NCBI GenBank assembly: GCA_963735495.1
Contig: CAVTLG010000014.1
Coordinates: forward strand, 930,001-994,000
DNA length: 64,000 nt
Direction of reading: 5' to 3'
DNA from: CAVTLG01 sp963735495
Lineage (GTDB): Bacteria; Chloroflexota; Ktedonobacteria; Ktedonobacterales; Ktedonobacteraceae
Shown: positions 45,881 to 54,750 of the stretch, in pieces
How positions within the stretch are numbered: position 1 is the stretch's first letter
Layout of the letters: every line of letters starts with the position of its first letter
Notes under the pieces: generated by a model
Seen by the model: only the letters and a program-made list of their open reading frames with translations
Told to the model about the DNA's origin: nothing
Databases searched by the model: none
Made by a program: the position numbers and the translations under genes

Positions 45881-47266
45881 ATGGATGCTCTAACGCTGGC
45901 GCGCTGGCAATTTGCTATTACATCGATCTACCACTTCTTTTTTGTCCCACTGACGCTAGGACTTTCCTTGCTAATTGCTATCATGGAGACAGCCTATGTA
46001 TCCAGTGGCAATGAGGTATTCAAACGTATGGCCCGTTTCTGGGGACGACTCTTCTTGATTAACTTTGCCATGGGAGTCGCCACTGGCATAGTCATGGAAT
46101 TTCAATTTGGCATGAACTGGTCGAATTATGCTCGCTTTGTCGGAGACGTTTTTGGCGCACCTCTGGCGATTGAAGCATTGCTGGCTTTTTTCCTGGAATC
46201 GACCTTTCTGGGTATCTGGCTATTTGGCTGGGATCGGCTCTCCAAGCGCGTGCATCTCGCGACGGCCTGGCTGGTCACCATTGGCTCAAACCTTTCCGCC
46301 TTCTGGATTCTGATCGCCAATTCGTTTATGCAAAATCCTGTTGGGTATACAATTGAACATGGCCGAGCCGAAATGAACAATTTTCTCGCTCTGCTGACCA
46401 ATCCGAATCTCTGGGTCGAGTTTCCCCATGTTTTTTTTGCAGGACTGGCCACAGGTGCCTTTTTCGTCCTTGGCATCAGTGCCTACCATCTCCTGAAAAA
46501 ACGCGGGGACCAGGATCTTTTCGGTCGTTCTGCCTCTCTCGGAATCATCATTGCACTCATGGCCAGTTTATTGGTAGCCATCGATGGACATGTCCAGGCG
46601 CAATACATGGTGCAGACCCAGCCGATGAAAATGGCGGCAGCTGAGGCTCTCTGGAATAGCGAAGACCCGGCCTCAATGTCTCTTTTCACCATCGGCAATG
46701 AGCAAACCCGTAGTGATGTATTTGCCATTCGCATCCCTGATCTGCTCAGTATTCTGGCCTATAACGAGGCTGGCGGTGAGGTACCTGGGATCAACCAGCT
46801 TCAACAGATGTATGTGCAGAAGTACGGACCTGGCGATTATGTGCCTCCTGTCTGGATCACGTACTGGAGCTTCCGCTTGATGGTTGGTGCTGGGATACTG
46901 ATGATCCTTCTCTCCCTTTACGCTCTGTTCCTGATGCTGCGCAAACGCCTGGAGCGTGCTCGTCGATTTCTCTGGTTGTTGCCCTTCGCGATTGCCTTGC
47001 CCTACCTGGCGAATGCCGCAGGGTGGATTATGACTGAGATTGGCCGCCAGCCCTGGATCGTGTTTGGCCTGTTGAAAACGGCTCAAGCAGTTTCGCCGAC
47101 AGTGGGCGTCGGTTCGGTCCTCATCTCGCTGATCACCTTTACCTTGCTCTACGCTGTCCTGGCGGTCGCTGATGTCTATCTGCTGGCAAAATACGCCAGA
47201 GAAGATGCCACAGCGCAATCTGAGGGTGAGCATGAAGACTTTTCTCTGCTGGTCGAGGCTTATTAG
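45881..47266 (+). CDS. cydA: Cytochrome bd quinol oxidase subunit I
   Basis: 461 residues from ATG 45881, with GGAGGAGG upstream; the frame extends to 45815 without a ribosome site. It begins MDALTLARWQFAITSIYHFF (haem b595 ligand His18), followed by ALLAFFLESTFLGIWLFGWD with the conserved Glu pair and WILIANSFMQNPVGY. The protein is shorter than the E. coli form, so the quinol-binding Q-loop is of the short type. It oxidises menaquinol and reduces oxygen with high affinity. First gene of cydA-cydB-cydD-cydC. Confidence 0.97.
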   Translation: MDALTLARWQFAITSIYHFFFVPLTLGLSLLIAIMETAYVSSGNEVFKRMARFWGRLFLINFAMGVATGIVMEFQFGMNWSNYARFVGDVFGAPLAIEALLAFFLESTFLGIWLFGWDRLSKRVHLATAWLVTIGSNLSAFWILIANSFMQNPVGYTIEHGRAEMNNFLALLTNPNLWVEFPHVFFAGLATGAFFVLGISAYHLLKKRGDQDLFGRSASLGIIIALMASLLVAIDGHVQAQYMVQTQPMKMAAAEALWNSEDPASMSLFTIGNEQTRSDVFAIRIPDLLSILAYNEAGGEVPGINQLQQMYVQKYGPGDYVPPVWITYWSFRLMVGAGILMILLSLYALFLMLRKRLERARRFLWLLPFAIALPYLANAAGWIMTEIGRQPWIVFGLLKTAQAVSPTVGVGSVLISLITFTLLYAVLAVADVYLLAKYAREDATAQSEGEHEDFSLLVEAY

Positions 47267-47289
47267 GGCACACGTGAAGGAGGAATATC

Positions 47290-48312
47290 ATGGGTCTCAA
47301 TACGCTCTGGTTCTTGTTGATTGTCGTCCTTTTTACTGGCTTCTTCTTCCTGGAAGGATTTGATTATGGCGTAGGCATGCTCTTGCCTTTCCTGGGACAA
47401 AACGATCCTGAACGCCGCCTGATCATTCGCTCCATTGGACCGTTCTGGGATGCCAATGAGGTCTGGCTGTTGACCGCGGGGGGTGCGATCTTCGCAGCTT
47501 TCCCGAACTGGTACGCGACGCTGTTCAGTGGCTTTTATCTGGCACTGCTGTTGATGCTGGTTGCGCTGATCCTGCGCGCGGTGGCTTTCGAGTTTCGGAA
47601 CAAAGATGAGCGTCCGCTCTGGCGCAGTTTCTGGGATTGGATGATCTTTCTGGGTAGCGCTTTGCCTGGCTTTCTCTGGGGCGTGGCTATCACCAATATT
47701 ATCGAAGGGGTGCCGATTGATGCTGAGATGAACTATGTGGGTGGTTTCTGGAATTTGCTCAACCCGTATGCCTTACTGGGTGGTCTGACGTTTGTGGCGC
47801 TGTTCGCTTTGCACGGGGCCATTTTCCTGAATCTGCGCACCATGGGCACGATGCAGGAACGGGCGCACCGCGCCGCGAATCGGCTTTGGCTGCCAGCGGT
47901 GGTACTGGTCTTCTTGTTTGTCATCGTGGGATACTTTACCACTGATGTGTTTGTGCGGTTAGGCGTCGATCCGGGCGTGGCTCCGTTGGGTGCAGGCGCG
48001 ACGCTGCTGACTGCTGGCTGGTGTATCAAAGCCAGGCGAACTGGCTGGGCTTTTCTGATGACCGCATTGACCATCGTGCTGTCTACCATCACCGTGTTTC
48101 TGGGACTCTTCCCCCGTGTGATGATTTCCAGCTTGAATCCTGCCTGGGATCTGACTATCTATAATGCCTCATCCAGCCCGTATACGCTGGGCGTGATGAG
48201 TTGGGTGGCGTTGATCTTTGTACCAGTGTTGCTGGGCTATCAGGTTTGGAATTACTGGATTTTCCGCCGCCGCCTGGGTGGGGAAAAGCAGCCGTCAGTT
48301 GAACAGGCATAG
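47290..48312 (+). CDS. cydB: Cytochrome bd quinol oxidase subunit II
   Basis: 340 residues, GAAGGAGG before the ATG, 23 bp after cydA. The N-terminal motif FFFLEGFDYGVGMLLPFLG and GPFWDANEVWLLTAGGAIFA are diagnostic of CydB. Eight or so membrane helices. It forms the heterodimer with CydA. Confidence 0.97.
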   Translation: MGLNTLWFLLIVVLFTGFFFLEGFDYGVGMLLPFLGQNDPERRLIIRSIGPFWDANEVWLLTAGGAIFAAFPNWYATLFSGFYLALLLMLVALILRAVAFEFRNKDERPLWRSFWDWMIFLGSALPGFLWGVAITNIIEGVPIDAEMNYVGGFWNLLNPYALLGGLTFVALFALHGAIFLNLRTMGTMQERAHRAANRLWLPAVVLVFLFVIVGYFTTDVFVRLGVDPGVAPLGAGATLLTAGWCIKARRTGWAFLMTALTIVLSTITVFLGLFPRVMISSLNPAWDLTIYNASSSPYTLGVMSWVALIFVPVLLGYQVWNYWIFRRRLGGEKQPSVEQA

Positions 48313-48321
48313 ATCACCTGG

Positions 48322-48350
48322 TGGAGTGATGCATCTTCCGCATCGCTCCA
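48322..48350 (+). terminator. Hairpin between cydB and cydD
   Basis: TGGAGTGATGC (48322-48332) pairs with GCATCGCTCCA (48340-48350), with one G-T wobble and a 7-base loop. No T-run follows. It may partially terminate transcription or stabilise the cydAB mRNA, giving more oxidase than transporter. Confidence 0.45.
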
Positions 48351-48392
48351 TGCTTCGCTCGTTCCAGAAAAGAAGAGAGAGATGAAAACGGC

Positions 48393-50114
48393 ATGAAATT
48401 GGACAAAAGACTCTTGCGCCTGGTCCAGGGATTGCATGTGTACCTGGCTATAACCATCGGACTTGGCGTACTGGCAGGTCTGCTCGCAGTGATCCAGGCA
48501 CTCTCCTTGAGTGTGATCATCAATGCGGTATTTCTGGCGGGCCAATCCTTGAGCCAGGTGGTCATTCCATTGGGCTGCTTGCTCGGGGCGCTTGTGCTGC
48601 GAGCAGGGCTACTCTGGGGAACCGAGGTAACGGCCAACCATGTCGCAGGTCAGGTAAAGACGCACTTACGCGAGCACGTGCTGGTTCGCTTGTTCGCGCT
48701 TGGTCCGAACTATCTGCGCAAAGAACGGAGCGGGGAACTCACCGGGACAGTTGTCAGCGGTGTTGAGGCCTTGCATGAGTACTTTAGCCTGTATCTTCCT
48801 CAACTCTTTTTGACACTGCTGGTTCCCCTGATCGTACTTATTGCTGTCTCGGTGGTCGATCCACTTTCTGGTTTGATCTTGCTGCTGAGCCTGCCCATTT
48901 TGCCTCTTTTTATGCTGCTCATTGGCTGGATGGCCGAGGACGCAACCAAAAAACAATGGAGCATACTCAGCCTGATGAACGCGCACTTCCTCGATGTCTT
49001 GCAGGGCTTGACGACGCTCAAACTTTTTGGACGGAGCGAGGCGCAACGGGAGACCATTCGTCGCATCAGTGATACCTATCGGCAGACGACGATGAAAGTC
49101 TTGCGGATCGCTTTTCTCTCATCACTGGTCCTCGAAATGGGGGCAACGCTCAGTGTGGCTATTGTCGCGGTTGAGATCGGTATCCGTGTGGTCTATGGTC
49201 ATATGCCCTTTCAACCAGCACTCTTTGTGCTGCTGCTCGCGCCTGAATTTTATCTGCCGTTGCGCACATTGGGGACACGCTTCCACGTGGCCATGAAGAG
49301 TGCGGCTTCGGCTGACCGCCTGTTTGAAATTCTCGACACGCCCATCCACGACGAAGCTGTCCTTCAGCCCTGCCCCCAAATTCATATGCTGCGTTTTGAG
49401 GATGTATCCTACGCCTATGAGGAGCAGCGTCCGGCGCTCCAACACGTTTCGTTTGTGATGGAAGCCGGACAAAAGATCGCGCTGGTGGGAGCAAGCGGTG
49501 CGGGAAAAAGTACGCTGGCCTCGTTGCTCTTGCGGTTTATCGAGCCAGATCAGGGTATCATCACGGTGAATGGTTTGCCACTCCCAGAGATAGCGATCCA
49601 GGAGTGGCGTAAACAGATCTCGTGGGTGCCTCAATTGCCGTATTTGTTTCAGGCAACCATTGCCGAGAATATTCGTCTGGGCAAGCCAGATGCCACCGTG
49701 GAGGAGGTGGCTGAGGCGGCGTCTCAGGCGCAACTCGCTGAGTGGATCGCCACGCTGCCTCAGGGCTACGAGACACTCATCGGCGAGCAGGGTGCGTGTG
49801 TGAGTGGTGGTCAGAGACAGCGCATCGCATTGGCGCGAGCTTTTTTGAAAAATGCCCCGCTCCTCATTCTCGATGAACCCGCTTCCCATCTTGATGCAGA
49901 TCATGAGGAACGCATGCTGGCAGCAGTTGATCGCTTGATGCAAGGACGCACTGTCGTGCTGATTACTCATCACGTGCAGACGCTTCAGCATGTTGATCGT
50001 GTCCTGACGCTGGAGCATGGTCGCCTTGTTGAGCAGGCGCAGACTTCACTGCCTCTTTCCTCTCGTCAAACAACGCAGAGCCTGACACTGGCGGGTAGGA
50101 GTAGCATGCGATGA
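48393..50114 (+). CDS. cydD: Thiol reductant ABC exporter subunit CydD
   Basis: 573 residues: six-helix membrane domain (about 1-310) then an ABC domain with Walker A GASGAGKSTLA, signature VSGGQRQRIALARAFL and Walker B LLILDEPASHLDAD. CydDC exports cysteine or glutathione and is needed to assemble cytochrome bd. Its stop overlaps the cydC start by four bases (ATGA). Confidence 0.93.
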   Translation: MKLDKRLLRLVQGLHVYLAITIGLGVLAGLLAVIQALSLSVIINAVFLAGQSLSQVVIPLGCLLGALVLRAGLLWGTEVTANHVAGQVKTHLREHVLVRLFALGPNYLRKERSGELTGTVVSGVEALHEYFSLYLPQLFLTLLVPLIVLIAVSVVDPLSGLILLLSLPILPLFMLLIGWMAEDATKKQWSILSLMNAHFLDVLQGLTTLKLFGRSEAQRETIRRISDTYRQTTMKVLRIAFLSSLVLEMGATLSVAIVAVEIGIRVVYGHMPFQPALFVLLLAPEFYLPLRTLGTRFHVAMKSAASADRLFEILDTPIHDEAVLQPCPQIHMLRFEDVSYAYEEQRPALQHVSFVMEAGQKIALVGASGAGKSTLASLLLRFIEPDQGIITVNGLPLPEIAIQEWRKQISWVPQLPYLFQATIAENIRLGKPDATVEEVAEAASQAQLAEWIATLPQGYETLIGEQGACVSGGQRQRIALARAFLKNAPLLILDEPASHLDADHEERMLAAVDRLMQGRTVVLITHHVQTLQHVDRVLTLEHGRLVEQAQTSLPLSSRQTTQSLTLAGRSSMR

Positions 50115-51802
50115 AAAACACCAATCTCTGGCGACTATTAGCGGTAGTCAGTCCACTCAAAGGATGGATCATGCTGGTGATCCTTCTGGGATGCCTGACC
50201 GTAGGCAGTAGCATTGGTCTGATGGCTACATCCGCCTATTTAATCTCTGAGGCGGCGCTCCATCCCTCCATTGCCGCTCTGGGCATTGCTATCGTCGGTG
50301 TGCGCTTTTTCGGCATCGCGCGTGGTCTGTTCCGCTATCTGGAGCGCTACGTTTCCCATACGACAACCTTTCGTCTGCTGGCCCAACTCCGCGTCTGGTT
50401 CTATAGCGCGCTTGAACCACTGGCTCCGGCGCGTTTGCTGGAGTTGGCCAAAACACAGACAAGCGGATATTCCAGTGCCGATCTCGTTGCTCGTCTGGTG
50501 CCAGATATTGAAACCTTGCAGGATTTCTATACGCGGGTGCTCGCTCCTCCGGTGGTTGCTGCTCTCGTTGGACTGGGTATGTGGTTTTTCCTTGGAGCGT
50601 ATGCGCTGCGTTTTGCATGTACCTTTCTGACCTTTTATCTCCTCGCGGGGGTGGGCGTGCCGCTCGTCTCTTACCTTTTGAGCCACCATCTGGGCCAGCG
50701 CGTCATCACCATTCGCGCAGCGTTGCAGGCACAATACCAGGATGGTCTACAAGGTATGGCCGATCTCCTGGCCTTTGGGCAGGAACAACGACATATGACG
50801 CGTGTCGCGGATCTCAATCGGCAATGGATGCGTATGCAAGCACGCCTGGCGCAGGTCAGTGGATGGCAAAATGCACTGGGCACGCTGCTCATGAATCTCG
50901 CACTCTGGACCATGTTGCTGCAGGCGATTCCCCTGGTGAGAGAAGGCAAGCTGGATGGAGTATATCTGGCGGTCCTGGCATTAGCAACGCTGGCCAGTTT
51001 CGAGGCGGTGTTACCCCTGGCCTCAGCGTTTCAGCAACTGGGCGAGAGCCTCCAGGCTGCCCGACGGCTCTTTGAAGTGGTAGATGTCAGACCTGTCGTG
51101 ATCGATCCTGAAGCCGCATCCCCAGCGTTTCAACGAGCCGACCTGACCGTCCATGATGTGTGCTTTCGCTATGCGTCCGACCAGCCACTGGTGCTGGACA
51201 AGATCAGTTTTCACGTAGCGCAAGGAACGTGCCTGGCACTTGTTGGACCAAGTGGTGCCGGAAAGTCAACGCTCGCCAATCTGCTCTTGCGCTTTTGGGA
51301 TACGACCGAGGGCCACATCCTGCTAAGTGGCAATGATCTGCGCCTGTATCACCAGCGCGATCTACACCAGCTTATCAGCGTCGTTGATCAGGAAACGCAT
51401 CTCTTCAATACAAGTATTCGTGAGAATTTGCTCCTGGCGCGTCCCGCCGCCAGCGAAGAAGAACTGCTCCAGGCTGCGGAATTGGCGCAGCTTCATCGCT
51501 TTGTACAGACGCTTCCTCAGGGATACGATACGCTGATTGGAGAACAGGGTCTTTGCCTGAGTGGTGGTGAGCGCCAACGTCTGGCAATTGCGCGTGCCTT
51601 CCTAAAAAACGCCCCTATCCTCCTGTTGGATGAACCAACCGCACACCTGGATCAAGAGGCAGAACAAGCAGTCTTCGAGGCGCTGCGCGCGTTGAAGCGG
51701 GGAAGAACCACGCTATTGATTACGCACCGCCCAGGAGGGCTGGATCTGGCAGATACTGTCTGTGTGTTACAGGCAGGACACCTGCATAACAGAGAGAAAT
51801 AG
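50111..51802 (+). CDS. cydC: Thiol reductant ABC exporter subunit CydC
   Basis: 563 residues. The membrane domain includes SSIGLMATSAYLISEAALHP and VRFFGIARGLFRYLERYVSH, both characteristic of CydC. The ABC domain has GPSGAGKSTLA, LSGGERQRLAIARAFL and ILLLDEPTAHLDQE. Translationally coupled to cydD as its heterodimer partner. Confidence 0.95.
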   Translation: MKNTNLWRLLAVVSPLKGWIMLVILLGCLTVGSSIGLMATSAYLISEAALHPSIAALGIAIVGVRFFGIARGLFRYLERYVSHTTTFRLLAQLRVWFYSALEPLAPARLLELAKTQTSGYSSADLVARLVPDIETLQDFYTRVLAPPVVAALVGLGMWFFLGAYALRFACTFLTFYLLAGVGVPLVSYLLSHHLGQRVITIRAALQAQYQDGLQGMADLLAFGQEQRHMTRVADLNRQWMRMQARLAQVSGWQNALGTLLMNLALWTMLLQAIPLVREGKLDGVYLAVLALATLASFEAVLPLASAFQQLGESLQAARRLFEVVDVRPVVIDPEAASPAFQRADLTVHDVCFRYASDQPLVLDKISFHVAQGTCLALVGPSGAGKSTLANLLLRFWDTTEGHILLSGNDLRLYHQRDLHQLISVVDQETHLFNTSIRENLLLARPAASEEELLQAAELAQLHRFVQTLPQGYDTLIGEQGLCLSGGERQRLAIARAFLKNAPILLLDEPTAHLDQEAEQAVFEALRALKRGRTTLLITHRPGGLDLADTVCVLQAGHLHNREK

Positions 51803-51876
51803 GAGAGAACGGGGAGCTATGTTCTCCACAAGCCATTGCGATAGGCCGCAGGTGATATACCTGTGCGACTTTTCCC

Positions 51877-52233
51877 TCATTCCCAGGTTTCATCAAGATG
51901 AAGTGCATAGTACGAAATACCTCGTTTGAAGTACTGAAGCTTTTCGTCTGAGGTGGTCTCCATCAAATTGGTCAAAACAAGTTCCATCGCCTCCTTGTAG
52001 TCCTGCAAATTGTACAGAGTCATCGCAAGAAAGACCTGGATGGCCCGGTTGTGAGGAAATTCTCTCATCCCTCGACGTAATGTTTCCTTCGCTTGCTGAT
52101 ACTCCCCTAATCCACGGTACGTGCTTCCCAGACCCATTAAGGCTCTTTCAAGATCGGGCCCTGCGAGTCCCTGGTCGAGGGCCTTTAGATAGAAAGGGAT
52201 GGACTCTCGTTCAAGTCCTAGATTGTCATGCAC
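51877..52233 (-). pseudogene. TPR protein, N-terminally truncated
   Basis: 118 residues from a GTG at 52233. Two or three tetratricopeptide repeats: SIPFYLKALDQGL, ALMGLGSTYRGLGEYQQAKE and AIQVFLAMTLYNLQDYKEAM. The frame continues upstream (DDAEITFQTAAVHDN) but meets TGA within about 15 codons, before any start, and there is no ribosome site at the GTG. Family members carry this upstream segment, so the 5' end is probably lost. It converges on cydC. Confidence 0.6.
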
Positions 52234-52503
52234 GGCTGCGGTCTGAAAGGTGATTTCGGCATCATCTGGGTAGGTAGCAGCTCATCAAGGAAGGAGAGCC
52301 GATGCCCTCCGCCTTGCGCTGGAAAGTGAGGCCGCTTTTGCGGCTATTGGGCATTATAAGGGCACAACCGTGAGAGAATGGAGGCAATCTTTCGTGGAGC
52401 AAGAAGAACGCTGATCTGGGTGTTGGTCCACGCGGTGAATAAACGCCTGACTGATACGATGACATGTTCATCGAAACGCAGAGAGAATTCGCTCCCAAAG
52501 GAC
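52234..52503. other. Intergenic, 270 bp upstream of the TetR promoter
   Basis: It contains the untranslatable 5' extension of the TPR fragment. Nothing else was recognised. Confidence 0.4.
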
Positions 52504-52532
52504 TTGCAATTTTCGTTTCGCTATGGTATATT
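52504..52532 (+). promoter_or_regulatory. Sigma-70-type promoter of the TetR gene
   Basis: TTGCAA (52504-52509), a 17-bp spacer and TATATT (52527-52532). Transcription should start at about 52539, which is the ATG of the regulator gene, giving a leaderless mRNA. Confidence 0.65.
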
Positions 52533-52550
52533 GTTTGCATGAGCAAGCAA
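52531..52550. promoter_or_regulatory. TetR operator copy 1, overlapping the tetR start codon
   Basis: TTGTTTGCATGAGCAAGCAA: 8-base arms around ATGA with one arm mismatch. It spans the end of the -10 element, the predicted transcription start and codons 1-4 of the regulator (MSKQ). Binding here would block its own promoter. Confidence 0.7.
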
Positions 52551-53186
52551 CATCCCATAGCTGAACCGTCAGAGGAACAGCAACAGACGAGAGCACGTAT
52601 CATCGCTGCCGCCTCCAAGGTGCTGGCAGAGAAGGGCTATGACGCGACCACGCTGCGGGAAATCTCCCGCGAAGCCCAGGCGGCTCCCGGGCTGGTGCAT
52701 TATTACTTTGGTGGCAAAGATCAGTTGCTCGTTGAGGCGTTGCAAGCTGCCGGTCAGCAGTTCCATCAACGCATGGAGCACCTGATCGAGCAGGTCCCTG
52801 CCGATCAGTCTCTCGAAGCGTTTTTGACGCACCTTTATGAACGGGTTGGGCAGGAGTCTGAGGTGTATCGCCTGCGCTACGAGTCGTTCGCACTTGGCTT
52901 ACACAACCCCGTCATTGCCCCTGGCGTGCGAGAACGGCTGGCCCAGCGACGGGAGGAAATTGGCTCAGTCATGGCAAAGGTCCTGGAGAACATGGAGAGA
53001 ACAGCAGGGACAGCGGGTCTATCGGTCGATCCAACGATCCTGGCGGCTCTTCTGCTGGCTCTTTTCGACGGATTGGCCTTGCAAAAGATCATGGACCCGG
53101 ATTTTGATCTGGAAGCAGCGTATCACTTGCTGGCGCAGGCGTTGCATCGGTTGCTCGGAAGCGTCGGGCAGGCGCGCCCTTCTTGA
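52539..53186 (+). CDS. TetR-family transcriptional regulator
   Basis: 215 residues from ATG 52539. The frame extends to 52464, but that would place the start before the promoter. N-terminal helix-turn-helix: RARIIAAASKVLAEKGYDAT, then LREISREAQAAPGLVHYYFG (TetR signature). The ligand-binding domain is all-helical (LEAFLTHLYERVGQ, ILAALLLALFDGLALQKI). No Shine-Dalgarno sequence is present, in agreement with a leaderless transcript. The operator at its start codon and its perfect copy before the cupin suggest it represses itself and the downstream cupin, and perhaps the hydrolase and efflux pump. Confidence 0.9.
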   Translation: MSKQHPIAEPSEEQQQTRARIIAAASKVLAEKGYDATTLREISREAQAAPGLVHYYFGGKDQLLVEALQAAGQQFHQRMEHLIEQVPADQSLEAFLTHLYERVGQESEVYRLRYESFALGLHNPVIAPGVRERLAQRREEIGSVMAKVLENMERTAGTAGLSVDPTILAALLLALFDGLALQKIMDPDFDLEAAYHLLAQALHRLLGSVGQARPS

Positions 53187-53226
53187 GGAAGAAGGCGCAG
53201 GCTTCTTTTGCTGCTTTGTCTATAAA

Positions 53227-53248
53227 ATTGCTTGCATGAGCAAGCAAT
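53227..53248. promoter_or_regulatory. TetR operator copy 2, perfect inverted repeat before the cupin gene
   Basis: TTGCTTGCATGAGCAAGCAA (53228-53247) has perfect 8-base arms, 9 with the flanking A and T. TATAAA at 53221-53226 lies directly upstream as a -10 element. The site retains ATG-AGC-AAG-CAA, followed here by TGA, so it also spells a four-codon ORF (MSKQ) ahead of the cupin. Confidence 0.75.
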
Positions 53249-53266
53249 GAAAGGAAGGATCTATTC

Positions 53267-53713
53267 ATGAGTGTTATGGTAGTGGAAGCGAGAAAAGGAC
53301 GGATGATTCCTCTTGGTCCCATTCGTATGTATGTCCAGGAGGACGGGACACAGACACGGGGCACCCTGGGCGTCGCGGAATTTGAAGTGCCTCCCCATGC
53401 TCCCACGCCGCCACCGCATATCCATCATGCGCATGAAGAGGGCTTTTACGTCCTCGAAGGCGAATTGGAGTTTCAGGCTGGGACCGAAACTGTGCGGGCC
53501 AGTGCAGGCACGTTCGTGATGGTGCCCATTGGGGCCCGGCATACCTTTAGCAACCCGACGGACAGGCTCGCTCGTTTTCTCAACACGTTTACGCCTCCGC
53601 GCTATATTGGCTACTTTGAAGAAATGAGCAAGCTTCTTCATGCAGGTGTTGCTCTCAGTTCGCCGCAGTTTGCGGTATTGATGGCTCACTACGACACCGA
53701 GGTGGTTTCGTAA
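53267..53713 (+). CDS. Cupin-domain protein
   Basis: 148 residues; AAAGGAAGGA precedes the ATG. The single cupin barrel has motif 1 PPHIHHAHEEGFYVLEGELE (His, His, His and Glu metal ligands) and motif 2 GTFVMVPIGARHTFSNP. It may be a metal-dependent enzyme or a small-molecule sensor. The operator just upstream puts it under the neighbouring TetR regulator. Confidence 0.88.
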   Translation: MSVMVVEARKGRMIPLGPIRMYVQEDGTQTRGTLGVAEFEVPPHAPTPPPHIHHAHEEGFYVLEGELEFQAGTETVRASAGTFVMVPIGARHTFSNPTDRLARFLNTFTPPRYIGYFEEMSKLLHAGVALSSPQFAVLMAHYDTEVVS

Positions 53714-53725
53714 CGATTTTTGTAT

Positions 53726-53758
53726 CCGTTATTGCTTGCTTGAACAATACAATAACGG
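53726..53758 (+). terminator. Stem-loop after the cupin gene
   Basis: CCGTTATTG (53726-53734) pairs with CAATAACGG (53750-53758) around 15 bases. The loop includes TTGCTTGC (53732-53739), one half-site of the TetR operator followed by a poor second half. It is either a weak terminator or a degenerate third operator before the hydrolase. Confidence 0.4.
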
Positions 53759-53828
53759 GCCTATTGTTCGCTCGCAACTGTGAACGGACGATGGTGCTCT
53801 TCCTAAAAAGAAAGAAAGAAGAAATTTC

Positions 53829-54611
53829 ATGAGTAATTTGAGCACTCGAAGAGAGTCTTTCGCCGATGGCCTGACGATCCGTGTCGAGGAGGGAGGCGAT
53901 GGCCGCCCCGTTCTCATCTTGCATGGTGGTGGCGGCCTGCAGACCGTGGCTAGCATCGCTGCCAGTCTGGACAAGGCGCACGTCCTGATGCCGACCCACC
54001 CTGGCTTTGCCGGCGAGCCGCGCCCGGAATGGTTCGACAGTATTGATGATCTGGCCTTTGCCTATCTGGACCTGCTCGAACGGCTTGACCTGCAGAATGT
54101 GCTGGTCATTGGCTCCTCGATGGGTGGCTGGGTCGCCTCGGCCATGGCCTTGCACGATACCTCGCGGCTGCTGCGCGGGCTCGTGCTGATCAATGCCGCC
54201 GGCATTCAGGTGGAGGGGCATCCCGTTGTGGATGTCTCCACCCTGACGCCAGTTGAGCTCTCCGCCCTCAGCTTCCACAACCCGGCAGCCTTCCGTTTTG
54301 ACCCGGCGACCGTGACCCCGGAACAGGTCGAGGCCCGCAAGGCCAACGCTCGGGCGCTCGCTGTCTATGATCAAGGGCTGGGCAGTTCTGATCCCAAGCT
54401 GAAGCGGCGGCTCAGGCGCGTGAGTATCCCGGTCCTGGTAGCGTGGGGAGAGAGTGATCGTGTGATCGACGTGGAGTATGGCCGTGCCTATGCCGAGGCG
54501 TTCCCGAACGCGCGCTTCGAACTCATCCCAGAAGCTGGTCACCTTCCGCAGATCGAGCAGCCGGAACGCCTGCTCCCCCTCGTGCGGCAGTTCGCGATCA
54601 GCACTCGATAG
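53829..54611 (+). CDS. Alpha/beta hydrolase
   Basis: 260 residues. Oxyanion region ILHGGGGLQT, nucleophile elbow VIGSSMGGWVAS (Ser about 98), acid in WGESDRVID and catalytic His in EAGHLPQIEQPE: a complete Ser-Asp-His triad. The substrate is not readable. It lies between the cupin and the efflux gene on the same strand, in the putative TetR regulon. Confidence 0.9.
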   Translation: MSNLSTRRESFADGLTIRVEEGGDGRPVLILHGGGGLQTVASIAASLDKAHVLMPTHPGFAGEPRPEWFDSIDDLAFAYLDLLERLDLQNVLVIGSSMGGWVASAMALHDTSRLLRGLVLINAAGIQVEGHPVVDVSTLTPVELSALSFHNPAAFRFDPATVTPEQVEARKANARALAVYDQGLGSSDPKLKRRLRRVSIPVLVAWGESDRVIDVEYGRAYAEAFPNARFELIPEAGHLPQIEQPERLLPLVRQFAISTR

Positions 54612-54750
54612 GTCGTCCAATCGGCTCCTTCCTGGGAGGGAAGGAGTCGATCCCTTCCCACAACCCAGGCGTCTGTTGAGTCCGGGCGCAAGAACCAGAT
54701 CCCGGGGAGAGAGGAACTGGTGAGTCAAGCTGAGAAAGGCAAGAACCGCG

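Noticed and set aside
49122..50018. 298-residue minus-strand ORF inside cydD
   Set aside because: Antisense to a clear ABC transporter gene, with no recognisable domain.
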